From Calycina herbarum (Eukaryota > Ascomycota > Leotiomycetes > Helotiales > Pezizellaceae), in assembly GCA_001414485.1 (NCBI GenBank), contig LLEY01000260.1, positions 1 through 63,972 of the forward strand: DNA of 63,972 nucleotides. The letters run 5' to 3'. The translations under genes were made by a program, and so were the position numbers. Within the stretch, counting starts at the first letter, position 1; each line of letters starts with the position of its first letter. Of this stretch, positions 1 through 13,267 are shown in pieces. The notes beneath the pieces were generated by a model. It made no database searches. It saw only the letters and a program-made list of their open reading frames with translations, and was not told the DNA's origin.

Positions 1-548
1 CCTCTCGCTCGACATCGATACCCAACCCTAATCCCAAACCAAAAGAACCGAACTAATCACCTATTAACACAAGAACCCCCCCCCAATCCCGAACCGAACT
101 TTCATTGATACATAGCTGCTTCGTCCGCCTCCCTTTTCGCAAATCCATCCATCTCTCCTTTCGCCTTGTTTTATCAATTGCAAGGACCAACGATCTTCAC
201 GAACCAACTCAAACCCAAACACCCGAGACAATCTTTGACCACGATCCACCAAACGGAATACTCACGAACCATCAACAATACCTTCATTCTTTGCCCTTAC
301 AGACATTCTCTACTCGTAAGTTCTGGTGGATCAGATCGTCCTTCATCCTCGTCCATTTCCCCACCTCCACCCCTCCCCCTCCTATCACTCCCAAGCTTCT
401 TCACTCGGAACTCATTGCTGATCATGTTCCATAGGGCTGCACATCGTTACAGCTTCAACACCACGAGGCAGTAAGCAGCACGACAACATCCTCTCTAACA
501 ATCCCAAACAAAGCTGGCCAACCTACCCAACTTCTCCACTTCCCCAGC
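1..548 (+). promoter_or_regulatory. 5' leader of the C2H2 gene, with a likely leader intron
   Basis: This is the upstream region of the gene starting at 549 and I see no coding potential in it. A good donor (GTAAGT at 316) and an acceptor (CCATAG ending at 434) suggest a 119-nt intron in the 5' untranslated region. The rest is C/T-rich, as is usual for leaders of expressed fungal genes. The promoter proper probably lies left of the window. Confidence 0.45.
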
Positions 549-2668
549 ATGTCGGTCCCCCTCAGTATCGACACCTCGTTGGACCAGGACCCAACCTTCC
601 AAGACCTCCTGCGACGACAGGCCGAGATCCAGGTACAGATCAATGCTCAGGTTCAGGCCCGGATTGCTGCCAGTTCCTCCAGTACCTCGGCGGCATCCTT
701 CCAGCGGTCCTCAATAAACAAGAATTACGGCCAACGTCGAAGTAATAATGTTCCCCGGAGCATGTCCAGTACCGGCGCTACCATGGCCCGGCAACACTCT
801 GTAGGACAAATCTTTGGTCCTTTTCTTCCTGAACTGCCTCTAATGACAACTAGGATCGGATAGAAGCCCCCATCCGCCGTCAAAGAACCCTCTCCCAACA
901 ATCGGCACCGGCTCCCTCGATGGCCAGGACCAACTCGAAAGGAGCTTCATCAACACGAAGCGGTAACCTTCCGTTCACACAAAACGGTTCCAACATGCCT
1001 CCTCCATTCCGATCCGAACGAGAGAACCTACCAATAGATGCTTGGATGAAAGACCAATCTCTGAGCGCCTACACCCTGCACCAGCCCCTCGAACGCTCGA
1101 CATCACAACAAAGCTACGGACTGGAACAGGTTCCGGAGCAAGATCTCAGCGTCGGAGAGAGCCCACTAGCTTTCATCTCCCGAACAATGGGGACGCCAAC
1201 GCTCGCCATTTCTCCCTCCTTCTCAACACCTTCATCAGCAACACTCAGTCACAATCACTTTACAAGTGGCTCGTATAACATCCACTCGCCATCAACACCG
1301 ACAACCGAGTCACTCACGACGGCGACAACACTCCCTAGCAACATGAGTCGACAAAACAGTCTGTGTAATGAGTTTGAAAGTATTCAAATGATGAAGTACA
1401 ATTCGAACAACTCTTTTCCTTCAGATGTCAATTCTTCAGATCAATTCATGTATAATGAAGTCAATCCTTCTTTTGTATCCCAACACCGACGTTCTTCAAG
1501 CGAAGAACAGAACCAACTCTTGGTTGGGGCAGGTGGCGTGGGCAATGATTCTCAGCTTCCACTCTCTTTCTCTTCCGAAGATCCTTTTTCACCTTCTATT
1601 TGTGGCACAAAGATGGAGAAATCTCAATCGAGCGAAAGTAATTCCTCTTCTGCATCTTCCAATTCTCGAAACAAGCAACGCTTACTAGCCACTTTGGCTT
1701 TTAAGCCGTTGCAGCCGAAAGGCGACGCAGACACTTCTATGTCTCGGTCAAACTCTTCAAAATCAATGAGTCGAATCGCATCAAAAGATGGGTCGCTAGA
1801 CAAGATGGCTTCTAACAAGCCAAGTTATCAACGTCCTAAGCATGAACGAGTATATTGTACACAATGCGAATCCCACACTGATGGGTTTCGTGGTGAGCAC
1901 GAGTTGCGAAGACATCAAGATCGCGAGCACAAACCTTCAGTCAAGAAGTGGATGTGCATTGAACCTACGGGTTCTGGTCACCCCAAACCTGAATTGCTTT
2001 TGACAAAATGCAAATCTTGTATTCAGAAAAAGAAGTATGGAGCATATTACAATGCGGCAGCCCACCTTCGTCGCGCACATTTCAAGCCGAAGAAGGGTCG
2101 CAGCAAGAGCAGTAAAGTTGACGACGCTGAAAAGCGAGGAGGCAAGGGAGGTGGCGATTGGCCTCACATGTCGGAATTGAAGCATTGGATGAAGGAAGTG
2201 GAGGAGGCACAAGAAGAGTATTCAATGTCAGCATCCTCATTACAAAATGAAGAGGATGAGGTTCTTGATGCTGAGATGTCGGACGGCGAGAATGCTGAGG
2301 GGTACGAGCAAACAAACTACTCGCCGCAAACAATGTTGGGTAACACCTTCGACAACGCGTTCATCAACAACAACTCGCCGCTTCTCAGTAACTCGTCACC
2401 ACTTCTCAACAACTTTCCCAATATCAACCTCGTCAGCAACGAGATGCTAGATCTGGCTGCTTTCGCTTCTCTCAATGGCGTCGAGGCAACTTCTTGTGGC
2501 GACTTTGGTCAACAAAATCAATTCTCGAATTTCCCAAACTCACTTTCGGGGTTTGGAAATGACTTCTTCGAGTCAAATAACGGTGTCGTCGCTGGTGTTG
2601 GTATGAATCAAGGCTTCGACGAGCAGATCTTAAGGGGACCTGAGTTCAATTTCTCTTCTACTTTTTGA
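549..2668 (+). CDS. C2H2 zinc-finger protein, probable transcription factor
   Basis: Two exons, 549-800 and 854-2668, give 688 residues. The 53-nt intron is GTAGG...CTAATGACAACTAG and keeps the frame exactly. The N-terminal 400 residues are Ser/Asn/Gln-rich and look disordered. Around residues 415-490 there are two C2H2-like fingers: CTQC followed by HELRRH/REH, and CKSC followed by HLRRAH. A Lys-rich stretch follows, then a conserved-looking block (PHMSELKHWMKEVEE, near residue 518), then an acidic and Asn-rich tail. Ascomycete proteins with this arrangement are annotated as C2H2 finger-domain proteins with a DUF7896-like region; that name is from memory. A role as a nuclear regulator is inferred from the fingers. 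No target is known to me. Confidence 0.8.
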
Positions 2669-3856
2669 GGATGATTCTACTGTGTTTGTGAATCATTGTT
2701 TGTTTTTTCTCACCTTCTATTCTTTTTGGATTGAATAGATGTCATTTGTGGTGTATATAATATCTGTTCTTTTTCTTTTTCTTTTTCTTTTTCTTTTTCT
2801 CTTTCTCTTTCTCTTTCTCTTTCTCTTATAATTTTCTCTTTTTCTTTTTCTTTTTCTTTTTGTGTTCACATTATATATTATTATACTCTTTTTGTATTGT
2901 TTATTGTGTATTCTTTCCTTCCACCTTATTTTCTTTTCGACCGGATAGGGTCGATTGGATGGAGTTCTCCGGAGGGATCGGGCTTTTTAAGTGTGCCACA
3001 GTCTTGGCTGGTGTTTAGGATGGGATCTAGGATTTGGGATAAAGGGCGTTTGAATTACTTACTTCCTCTGGGGGATTTCGAGGACTTGTATATGGAAACA
3101 GTATTGTTTTTGGGGCTTTATGTATCTTATGTCTTTTTGATGATGACGAGATGAGATGATGATGTTCATGACGACGAGGTTTATGAATGTTTTGGATGGT
3201 GGTTTAGTTTGTATATATTTATCTTGGATTTATATTTATTTCTTGATTCTTGATGGACTGCGAGTGACTGGTTGTTTTTTTTTTTGAAGCATGTTTGTTG
3301 GCTTTTCGGTGATGCTTTGGTGGTGTGTATCTGATGATTTTACTGCTTTCTGTTATAATGTTCGGTGGTTGTACCTATGTGAGTGTAGAGAAAGCATCTA
3401 CTTGGTTGCTTAAGTAATTATTTAAGACTCTACATCAAATTCTTTGGCTTAAAATACCCATGTTTTCTACGCTCACAAAGGAGTGTTTCAGGCAGAACAT
3501 AAGCAGGGGCATCAGCGTCTATTGGTACGTACATTTAGTACGTAAATGAGACAGGGGTTTCAATTTTATTCCTACTGACTAAACACACCGCGACGATTAT
3601 TATTATTCACGTCCTTGTAATTTCTCGTAGAAAGGTCGTTTTCATAACTTATTCTTGTTCTTGCTTTTGGTAGTTAAAACGGCTACTACGAAGCTCACGC
3701 CCTCCCCAAGAAGTAGCCGTGTGGCCACGACCTGAGAACTTCCGATTATTGCTCTTACGAAGGACTGGAATTCCACCCCCCCCCCCCCCCCCCTGAGAAG
3801 AAACATCATTCAATAGAATTGTTTCGAGGGGAGTTGTACGCCTGGGGGTTTTTCTC
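2669..3856. other. Intergenic region with a CT microsatellite and a C18 run
   Basis: This holds the 3' untranslated region of the C2H2 gene and the region before the HET gene. At 2766-2861 there is a pyrimidine microsatellite of CTTTTT then CTTTCT units. A run of 18 C residues lies at 3776-3793. I see no gene here; the open frame near 2897-3154 has no recognisable protein features. Confidence 0.6.
2766..2861 (+). repeat. CTTTTT/CTTTCT microsatellite
   Basis: An imperfect polypyrimidine repeat, with T5C units switching to CTTTCT units and back, interrupted by TTATAATTTT. It sits about 100 nt after the stop codon of the C2H2 gene, so it is probably transcribed in its 3' untranslated region. 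Slippage-prone. Confidence 0.9.
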
Positions 3857-6497
3857 ATGGCTGCCGCTTTCGCCGCCGATGTCGCCAAACTCACGACGGG
3901 AGCCTTTCAAGTAACTGCTGTTGCTGGAACCCAGTTGGCAAAGCACACTGTTGGTGCGGTGATGAGCGATATCAAAGCCGCTGCCGTACCCAATGCCTTG
4001 GTGAAGGGATCAGGTCCGCGACTGAGAAACGAGGATGAATTGTGTCGCATTTGTCGGGGGTTAGATCTCGTCAAGTTTTTCAATGGGATGAATTTGAAGT
4101 CCAACTTATCATTGGATGAAATGATGTTGCTTGGGACTTATGATGAGATTGTTTCAAGGTCTTATTGTCCTTTTTGTCGCTTGGTTTTGGCTGCTGTGAA
4201 TCATTCTCTGAGGGGGCCGATTGGGGTTGGGTATAGAACCGAAGAAGGGGGGGGGGGGTGTGTTGTGTGCTAAGACGACGGGGACCTTCACGACGGGATT
4301 TGTGGAGGAGGAATTTGAAGATTGAACTTGCGTCTATACCTACGCAAAGTTTGTTCCCCAAAACAAAGGTCAGTTGGAGGATGATCAATGATGAGTGGAA
4401 GGAGACATTGCAGGATTGTGATGCGGAGATTATCGTTCATCGTGATTGTGAGGGGAGATATCCGTTTCCCGTGGTGCAACCTGAGAGTGAGAAGACTAGT
4501 CTCTTGGGGAATTATGATAATGACGAGGATGGGGTGTTTGGGTATAGAGCTAGAGCTAGTCATGAGGCGGGGTGGTGGTTGGATCCTAGGCCTTTGCTTG
4601 GGTGTACGCCTGAATCTACTTTTGATGTCCGGAGGTTGCATGGTTGGCATCGGTTTTGTGGGGGATGTCATGGGAGGGAATTGACTTCTTGTGATCCTAC
4701 GCGCTTTGTCGCCATTCCTGGGATGTTACTCATTGATACTAGGACCTTTACTCTTGTTCCTGCACCAGAGGGAGTCGCTTATGTCGCTCTGAGCTACGTT
4801 TGGGGGCAACTCAAGGATCCCTTTCGAACCATCAAGGCTAACCGAGAAACTCTGATGGCTACAGGTGGGCTGTCCAAAGCCGCTTTACCAAGAACAATCA
4901 GAGAATCTGTGGAAGTCGTGAAAGCCATTGGGTTTCGTTACTTGTGGTTTGATTCAATATGTATCGTACAAGACGATCCGGAGTCTTCGATGGGACAGAT
5001 CCGAGTGATGGATAAAATATATGAGGGTGCTGCTCTTACTCTTGTTGCTGTTGGGGGCACAAGTGCCGATGATCCCCTGAACACCTCGAGATACCAGATA
5101 CATGCTGAGGTATTTGGGGAGTTGAAACTTATGGCTAGAAATCGACCTTTCGAGACGGCACTCTGGAGGAGCAGGTGGAATTCGAGGGCTTGGTGTTATC
5201 AAGAGAGGTTCTTGTCCAGTAGGATGTTGGTTTTTACTGGGGGAGAGGTGTATTACGATTGTTCTCATTTTAGGTGGTGCGAAAGTCTGGAGAGTCCGGA
5301 GTCGGAGAGAGTGATTTCGACCTCGACGAGGAAGTTCATCCTAGGCGATACCTCTATTGGAACAATCGAGAGCGGGCACGAAGGGACCGAAACCCAGAGT
5401 CCTTGGCTATTTTGGAGTCCGATGAAATTCATTCTGGAGGAATATACGCTTCTTGCCCTCACAAACGAAAATGACGTTCTCTCTGCGAATGGGGTGTTTT
5501 GAAATCCCTGTCACCATCCATAACTAACATGGTTGGCGGGTCTACAATCCCTTACCCCATATACATGCTGCTTTGGCAACCAGTGGGACCTCACCAGCGC
5601 CGCTCCACGACCGAAGTACCATACCCATCTTGGTCATGGATAGGTTGGATTGGACCGACTGCTTTCCCATCTCTAAATGAATGGGGTATCCTTCCTATCA
5701 CACGGCGGGACGAGATAATGATTTCAAGATCAACTATCGTCACTTCATGGTACTTTCGTGATTCCCGATCTGGTCGCGCTCCAAAGCGGCTACAAGATGT
5801 GAGACAATTAGATCATCGACATTCTAAAGAGGAAAAAATTCTTGTACAGACCCTTCAGATGATCGGGCAAGAGGAAGTCATCGCCAAGACTAGAGATTTG
5901 ACAGCCCATCAAATTCAAGAACTTGAGGAAGCCGAAGTAGTTCTGCTAAAGGAATCTTCTGGGTCGCATGTCTACGCGTTGAGATCCGAATGCCCCTCTG
6001 ATCAAGCGAAGGGTGTCGGGGCATCACTTAGCCAACACCGTATGCCAGATAACGGCCTTCTTCAATTCTGGACCGAATCAGCATTCTTCACAGTCCGACC
6101 GTTCCAAACTAAGGAAGCACAACCTACCTCCGACATAGATCCTTCTCGCAAACACTTCAAGATCACCGACTCGTAAGACCACTGGATCGGAACCATTCAA
6201 TTACCATGTAATTGGGCCAGTCGAGGCAAGAAATGTGAGTTCATCATTCTCTCTGCCAGCGTAGTGACGGGCAAGATAAAGATGGAGGGTGAGCTACATG
6301 CGTTGCCTAGGAGGAGGAAGTTACGGGACAAGACGGGTTTCTTATTTACAGGGGGGTCTAGCCACTCTGTTTACTTTTATGATGTTTTGTTGGTTGAGGA
6401 GAGGTTGGGGATTGCTTATAGGGTGGGCTTGGGGTCGATATATTTCGAGGATTGGGACTTGGCGGGACCGGTTGGGAAGCTTGTGACACTGGGGTAG
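3857..6497 (+). pseudogene. HET-domain gene, disrupted
   Basis: HET (heterokaryon incompatibility) proteins trigger programmed cell death when unlike hyphae fuse. The parts are all here in order but in different frames. The N-terminus with C-x2-C pairs (ELCRICRG, SYCPFC) lies at 3857-4246. The HET core at 4260-5497 has the hallmark YVALSYVWG and FRYLWFDSICIVQDD blocks. The C-terminal part from 5502 has MLLWQPVG, PSWSWIGW and, after a stop at 6174-6176, GIAYRVGLG up to 6497. The first frame change falls on a run of 12 G residues (4247-4258), the second near 5494-5501 (GTGTTTTGAA), and the third break is an in-frame TAA. The TAA could instead be the start of a 48-nt intron (GTAAGA...CCAG, 6173-6220), but that would remove a stretch that looks coding. 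The G-run frameshift could be an assembly error; the other breaks make a pseudogene more likely. Confidence 0.75.
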
Positions 6498-8912
6498 TGG
6501 GAGATTCTGAGCGAGAGAACTTGGGTTCTCTCAATGAGGTGGTTCTGCTTCTTTTATACTTGGATTTTGGGAGCTCTTCTGGTCTGTGTTTTTGTTTCAA
6601 CTTGTTGTGTGCAAAACTTTGCTTTGAGAACTTGAGAGGTTGCGTCGAAATTACATACCCAGCTCCAAATTTCCCCAAAGATATCAAAGGGCGTCTATCC
6701 CGAACCTAATGGAAGAAAGTGATCTGGGACTAATTCTGAATGATTGGTATGTGTTGAGAATGGTGACTTTACCTTTACTAGAGCTGCTTATCTCCATCGA
6801 ACTTCACATCGCGTATCTCAAAGCAGATGAGGGTTGCAGATTGCTTCCCAAGTCCACAAAACAAACGAACGCTAAATCGTATTTCGAATCAAAAAGGTTG
6901 TAATCCCATCACTATAACAATCCACGAGATAACACTCTTAAAACTTACTCAAGTTTCCAGAACCTTTTGGTATCAGGACGAATCTGAAGTTGCTTTGTAC
7001 TCGAGTAGCGTAGTTCTGAAGCCAATGGAGTAAAGATTGAGAATGAGGGATGAAAAGAAAGTTCCTAGGAATGCTGCTGTTCTCCACTGGTGCTATTTTC
7101 GTGACGTGACGTGGACTGAGGGAGAAGCAAAGAGGATAGGATGTGATATTTCGCACAGGCGAAGATCAATGCAAGAGCTTACTGCATTATTCCGGAATCT
7201 AAAGGAAACAAAATTCTTCTCTCGACCACAGAATTAATGGGTCCAGAGGGTAGCATATCATGTGTGAAGAAGAATGCATGAATGCACCAAGGATTGGGGG
7301 AGGAAGTTGATGGGAAAAGTACCCATTTAAGTCAATTGACTGAGGGGCATGTGAGTGACTAGGTTTTCTTACAGAGTAGAAACATCACGATAGATAGTTT
7401 ACTGCTTTGGATTTAAAGCACATTACTCATTTCCTGAAAATCACCGTCAAGAATTATTAAGATTGAGGAAATAAATTTTGTCATTTTCAAGTGAGATCAA
7501 AATGAGTTTGACGCAGCTCATGCACAAACTTCTCGTATCTGGACGACGTGCAACTAACATTACACCCTTAACGTACACAGAAAGCTTTGCAAGACTGCGA
7601 TAATTCTTGAAATAGAAAGTGAAGTCCAATTGGCGTTGGTACACTATCAAGAAGATATTCAGTTCTCAGTTGATGTTGGCATGAAATTATGAGAGTACAC
7701 TAATCGTCCTCCTCTTCTCAGAAAGAATAAACGGCACTCTTATCTATCTCACAAGGTACTTTGACCCACTATGGGCAGGGCTAAAAGATAGGGGGCTGCC
7801 AAGTCGGCTAGGTGGCCAATGGAATGCTATTCCGGCTTCCGATCCGACCTCCGGCACTAAGGAGCTCAACGACATCACATCTCGAAGTCAGAGTTTTCAA
7901 ACCCTCTCCAACTCTTGACAAACCCACCTGGCAGCCCAGAGAAGAGATACAACGAGTGTTGTGCGCAACAAGCGTTGTTATGTGAATTGCATGACTGCTG
8001 GTTGAGAAATAGGATGAAAGGTGTCAAGCGACCGCCTGAGAATACCTCTCTTTCAATGGCTGCAGCCGCAGCGTGCGTTCAAAGCGGCTCAAAGTGGCTC
8101 GAGCAAGCTGGGAAGCACCAGAAGCAAACCTCTTTGCTGAGCCATTGGGCAACCAGCTGCTATGCACCACGCATGGAATGGGGATTTTATTACAAGTTCT
8201 GTCATGAATCTTCAATATGGAAAGACAATAAATAAATATGTTTTCAGAGATGGATATAAATTCCAATCGTCCGTCTTCTTGATTCTCAATTCCCTCGAGG
8301 GGCTCGAAGCAAGGGGTGCCCAATTGGCACAACCATCTCCCAAGATATCATGTGCATTTCTCAATGGAACCACCCTTGGTGGATGATGATATGCATTGTG
8401 GTGCAAACAAAGAAGGATCAACCCCCAAGTCTGCCAGCCGTTACTTCCATGTTGAAAGAATCCCTCTCTTGAATCACCCGTCGTGCTGTCGAGGGACTCT
8501 TCCACCCCATCCCAACCCCAACCATAAAGTATTAGTTGGGTGCGGCACAGGCGTAGGAGTCTCTCGTCAGAGTATTTTTATATATATCCAGATCATTCAG
8601 AATGGAAATAGAGAAGTCCCGGAAAGAGAATTCAAACGTTGTGATATACAATCTCACCCAAGCCGTACACGTCTAACCCAAGGAGAGACGAGTTAAAGGA
8701 AGCGAATACCGTGCCAGTATGGGCGGTTCGAAATCCCAGCAGGCGATAGGAAGGTGCTTGCCAGTGGGGCGGTGGCTATTTGCCCACCTCTCCACTAGCG
8801 CGTTGGGATTGTTTTCCAACTCCCCCCTCCTTACCCACTCCGCCATCTTCAACTTCATCACATCCTTCATCTGCCGCACCCTACTTGCACCGAACATCAA
8901 GAGCATTGTTGC
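6498..8912. other. 2.4-kb intergenic region
   Basis: I find no convincing gene. The short open frames, the longest about 126 codons at 8316-8696, lack recognisable motifs and overlap one another. The last few hundred bases before 8913 are C/T-rich and probably form the leader of the RRM gene. Confidence 0.5.
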
Positions 8913-11900
8913 ATGATGTACCATCACCACCCATATCGTTGGGGTCAGGCTCGTGGGCCCAGAGCCAATACGAACTCTGGGCGCACGCAGTACCCGACCA
9001 ATCGCCCTGGTGTGATCCTACCACCACACGATCTCAACAGCCATCTGGATAGCAACATCCCAGTGCAAACGAGCACAGGTTCCATCGACTCTCGTGATTC
9101 AATGCTTGCTCATCCAGAACGAATCCCATCCAGCGTTGGAAGTGATCGCTTCCAAGGTAGGTCCTCGACCCACGCCGTCAACTCACATGCTCGTCTTGCC
9201 AAAAGACCACGCTAAATTAACTATCTATCAGGAATGGAGGACCCCACGAGCACTACTGCCCGACCATTGAACCCCGCTTCGGACGAGTTCGTTCCTTCCG
9301 GTGGTGTTTCTGTTAAACTTCAAACTTTCGCGGCTAGCTCATCATCGCGGACTCAGACAAGCCTAGTTTTTGTTTTTGATTCTCCGTCAGCATTGCAAAG
9401 AGTCGCTCCTGGCAGCGCTCTAGCTGCGGCAAGACCAGCAGAGTATTACCATCCTCAGAGAGAAAATGATTTTGACAGGTCGCTGATTGAAGACAGGTAT
9501 CCTGACACCCGTGTCAACCAGCCACGAAGTCTTGCCGCCAGAATTGAAGCGATAGGTACGTGAGCACCATCTCAGCAGCTCCTGAAAGCATCTGACTCTT
9601 CTTTTCCATATATATTAACTTAGCTAACACTGGAAAAATAAACAGGTAGATATCCTCTTCCGCCGTTTACCCCGTCGAAGTTGCCACGGTATACGGACCC
9701 GGTCATCGAGACGCCCACGCCCACAAATCGACAGAGACTGGCCTCGTCCATGAGAGGTCGGGAGAATGACAGCATCTCAAGATCGTTATATGACAATACC
9801 CTGAGTGGCCGAAACCCGTCTCGGAGTCAACAGAACCAACATTTCATGCATGGTTCTCACTCCAACGTTCATATATATGGCAGAGGAATGCCTACTCATG
9901 TTCAACCAAGAACTTCGTCCAGTCAATATAATGACATGTAAGTTTGTTTATATATTCTCAGAGATCAAACTAGGAAATTACCTTGTTGTCGTTGCCGCCT
10001 CGTCGTTGCTAACCATATGGTAGGTACCCTCACACCCATATGCTGCCTCGAGACAACTTGAGAATGGACGGCGGTGCACAGCTAAAATACCAACCGTCAA
10101 ATCACCGCGCTGTCGTCGCCAATCAAGATGGACTCGGTATGTTCACTTCAGACGTTCTCACTTCTACTACTAATCATCTCCTACCTCGCCTTGATGGAAG
10201 CATTCACCCAAATTTCAAACACAGCTTGCAGGTAGCAGAAGGTCACGATCGAGGTCTTAGCCCTAGAGCTAGCGAGGCAGGCACCCACCTATCAACGCAT
10301 GACGACGAGGTCGCGGCAGCCCGTCAAATCTCGGGACCCCCATCACCAGGCTCAGAACCCCACCACCTCCAGACAAGATTTTACTCGGAGCCTCGTGCGC
10401 ATCCGCTCTCACCTTCAACCACCACAACTACTTCTAGTATACTTTTGCTTCGGCACAAACCCTCATTCGCAAGTCTTGTAGAGCTTGCTTGCAAATCTAG
10501 GCTCGGTATCGACAACAGTCAACTGCAGGAGGACGACGAGCAGACTCCTTCCGCACCCCGATACAAGATGAGTGAACGTCCACCTCCTCCATCCCAACAG
10601 GGACCCCCACCACGAATGATGAGCCTTACTTCGCCAACTCGTGCCAACACCGATCGAGGTATGCCTAGCACTTCTACCCACAATCCATTGATCAATCGCG
10701 GCATGGGTCAATCAACTCGCGGCATGGCCAACTCAACACGCGGCATGTTCTCCGAGGGAACTTATAACAACAACCCTGGCCGAGGCGGATCTGCGAGCAA
10801 CAACAATCCGGCGTATGGAAATAATGGTGGCACTTCTTCTGGTGCAACTGCTTCCAACAGCTACGTTTACGGTCGCGGCGCACAAGCTTCCAACAACTTC
10901 GGTCGCGGTGTCAACATGGGCAACAACGCTGATAACACGCGAGGCGGCGGTAACCCACCTGCTTCCATGGCGACTTCAAGACCTTCAGGTTCAGGAGGCC
11001 GCATGGGTCAATACAATTACAATGAGACTGCCTTGCAAGCCATCTCCGACAACACAAGCATTGACGTCTCCGAATTCTCGAGACTCAGCATTGGAAATGG
11101 CCGACCAAACGTTGACCCTTTCGGACCAACCCAATCAGCAGCCACACCACAATCTGGAGCACTTCTCACACCTGCTGATGGCATGAGCAGAGAGCTTCGA
11201 GCATTGACTGAGGGCGGTCGTGTCAAACCCAACGCTGCAGTCGCATTGAACGTCATCTTTCTTCCTTTCAAGGAGTTCTGCCTCACTGCTCGCCAATTCA
11301 CGTACGGGGTGATCGTAATCACAAAGTTAGTTAAGATCTTCCGTCACCCAATTGCCCAAAGCTGACAACCTCTAGTATTCCTTACAATCTCACCCGTTCT
11401 GAGGTCCAAGCCTTTCTCGGCCGCAATGCTAAGATTGTCCCCGAAGCTGAAAATGAGAGTATTCACATCATCATGGAGCGAGTTACTTCAAAGACCCTTG
11501 ATTGTTATGTCGAATTCACTAGTGTTAGCGAGGCTATTGCTGCAGTCAATCGTTTCGAGTCCTTGAAGATGAGCGGTCGCAGCGGCCGTCTTGGTCAACG
11601 CCACGTCGAGGTCGAGTTGTCCAGCCAAGAGGAGCTTATGAAGCAACTCTTCCCTAAGGCCAAGAATGTCCAATGGACTGGATCTCGTCCAAACATCATT
11701 CCACGTGATCCCGACGACCACTACAACTCCGGTTTCCAGAGCTTCATCACCAGCGAGGAACTTGTCATGCTCGTCAAGCACGTTGAGTCACCACAACGCG
11801 TAAGTTTCTTTTGAGTAGCTGAGCCTGCATTGTTACTGATGATGAGTAGTCACCATTCTCCAAGGAGTGCCCACAACGTCCATTCGAGTGTCTCATTAGC

Positions 11901-12589
11901 ACCTTGTCCAAGGTATGCGTCTTCCCTCCCCAAGCAATACTCAACAGCTAACAATATATAGTACCCATGGTACATGACCAAGCACACTAACATCCAAGAT
12001 CGTAACCGCCTCTTCAGAGCCACCATTACCCTGTTGAAGACCCTCATTGACCGTGTCAACAATGACTATGATCCTGTTCACCTCAACGGTATGCTGGTTA
12101 AGCGTGTTATCCTTGCCGCCCTGGCTTGCCCGGGTTTTACACCGAACATGAAGGATGATGTTGTTTACTACTCTGGTATGGATGGTCGCAAGGCTCATGA
12201 GCTCGGCCACGCTCCTCACGCTGAAGGCTGGCGCGCCCTTTGGACAATCGGACCCAAGAAGGACGCACCATATGACTTGGTCATGGTAAGTTACTCATTC
12301 TGAATTTTCTTCTCTCGCACTGGCATATGACTGACTCCCATAGTGGTACGTCAAATTGATTTCCGAATGGACCATGAAGAACTGCAAGAAGCCAACCTTG
12401 GCCGAGCAGGCAGCTGAGGGTAGAAGCGAATATCCACCATCCTCTATGTTCGGCAGACTTGAGGACTTCCTCGATGGCAGTGATCCAGCCTTCTCTCTCT
12501 TCACCCTCGCTCAAGTTGCTGAAAAGGAGTGGGCTGTGCTTGAGAAGATCATTCGCGAGTCTCTCCCTTCGGCTCCCGAGTCTGAATAA
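8913..12589 (+). CDS. Large RRM-type (hnRNP H/F-like) RNA-binding protein
   Basis: Eight exons: 8913-9156, 9232-9555, 9646-9937, 10024-11325, 11376-11799, 11850-11912, 11962-12285 and 12344-12589. All introns are GT-AG and the frame closes to 1072 residues. The first two thirds are low-complexity and rich in Asn, Gly, Ser and Pro, with repeated RGM motifs (NRGMGQ, TRGMAN, TRGMFS) near 10700-10750. An RRM-like fold spans about 11300-11640 (VIVITNIPYNLTRSEVQAFLG, then CYVEFTSVSEAIAAVNRF). A conserved C-terminal region of about 230 residues follows. The quasi-RRM style recalls hnRNP H/F proteins, so binding of mRNA or pre-mRNA is the likely role. The segment 10137-10560 is uncertain: a good donor (GTATGT, 10137) and acceptor (TTGCAG, 10231) exist, but splicing there meets a stop, so I kept it as exon. 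Translation may alternatively start at a downstream ATG (10568). Confidence 0.75.
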
Positions 12590-13267
12590 TTGTCGACGCA
12601 CCCTGTTTATCTTCACTGAGTCAACAACCGTCGTGGGGTTTCTCTTTCCTCGGATCGTTCGATAACCCGCACAATCGTTTATCTCATACGAAGTCAACAT
12701 ACGCTGTCCGAATTTCCTTCTGGTTTCGATAAATTGAACAACTACATCATCTTTGTTTTGCCTTTCTCTCGCGTTTGGCATTGGCAGAGGTTCGCCCTCA
12801 CGCCTTTTCATCGATATGTTGGCCGTTCTCTTCATTTCTCGATACCCAGATACATCATACACATTTTCATTGTTTGCGCTCACCAAAAAAAGATTAATAA
12901 TTGACATCAAGTAATGCGACCCAGTTGCTCATTTTCGTGTTTTCTGCCATTTTGCGGGGGAGCGGATGTGTCCTTCGGGATATGAGTTAACAGACAGGTG
13001 GAGGCATTATTTGCGGAATAATACTGGAGAATAAAATGCTGGAGTTTTCTACTGGATGTGGTGTGGTTTGTTTTCTTACTGATGGTTGAAGGGTACTTTA
13101 GCTGGATGGAACGGAGGCTTACTCGGGGGCATACTGTACCTTGTTGCAGACAGTCTGACTATAACCCAATGATAAATTCTATAAAATAATTGTGATGTGT
13201 CTTTGGTGCTGTGAAGGTGAAGCTGTGTTGATGACCATATTCACGCTCGTTGGGTCGCTATAGACAT
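12590..13267. other. Intergenic region after the RRM gene
   Basis: 3' untranslated region and spacer up to the inverted-repeat element at 13270. No gene, RNA gene or repeat recognised. Confidence 0.5.

Noticed and set aside
5494..5582. Intron explaining the second frame change of the HET gene
   Set aside because: A CTAAC branch point is present, but the nearest acceptor is more than 50 nt beyond it and using it would delete the conserved LLWQP block.
8700..8760. GGTTCGAAATCCC resembling a tRNA T-loop
   Set aside because: No matching acceptor stem, D-arm or anticodon arm could be drawn around it.
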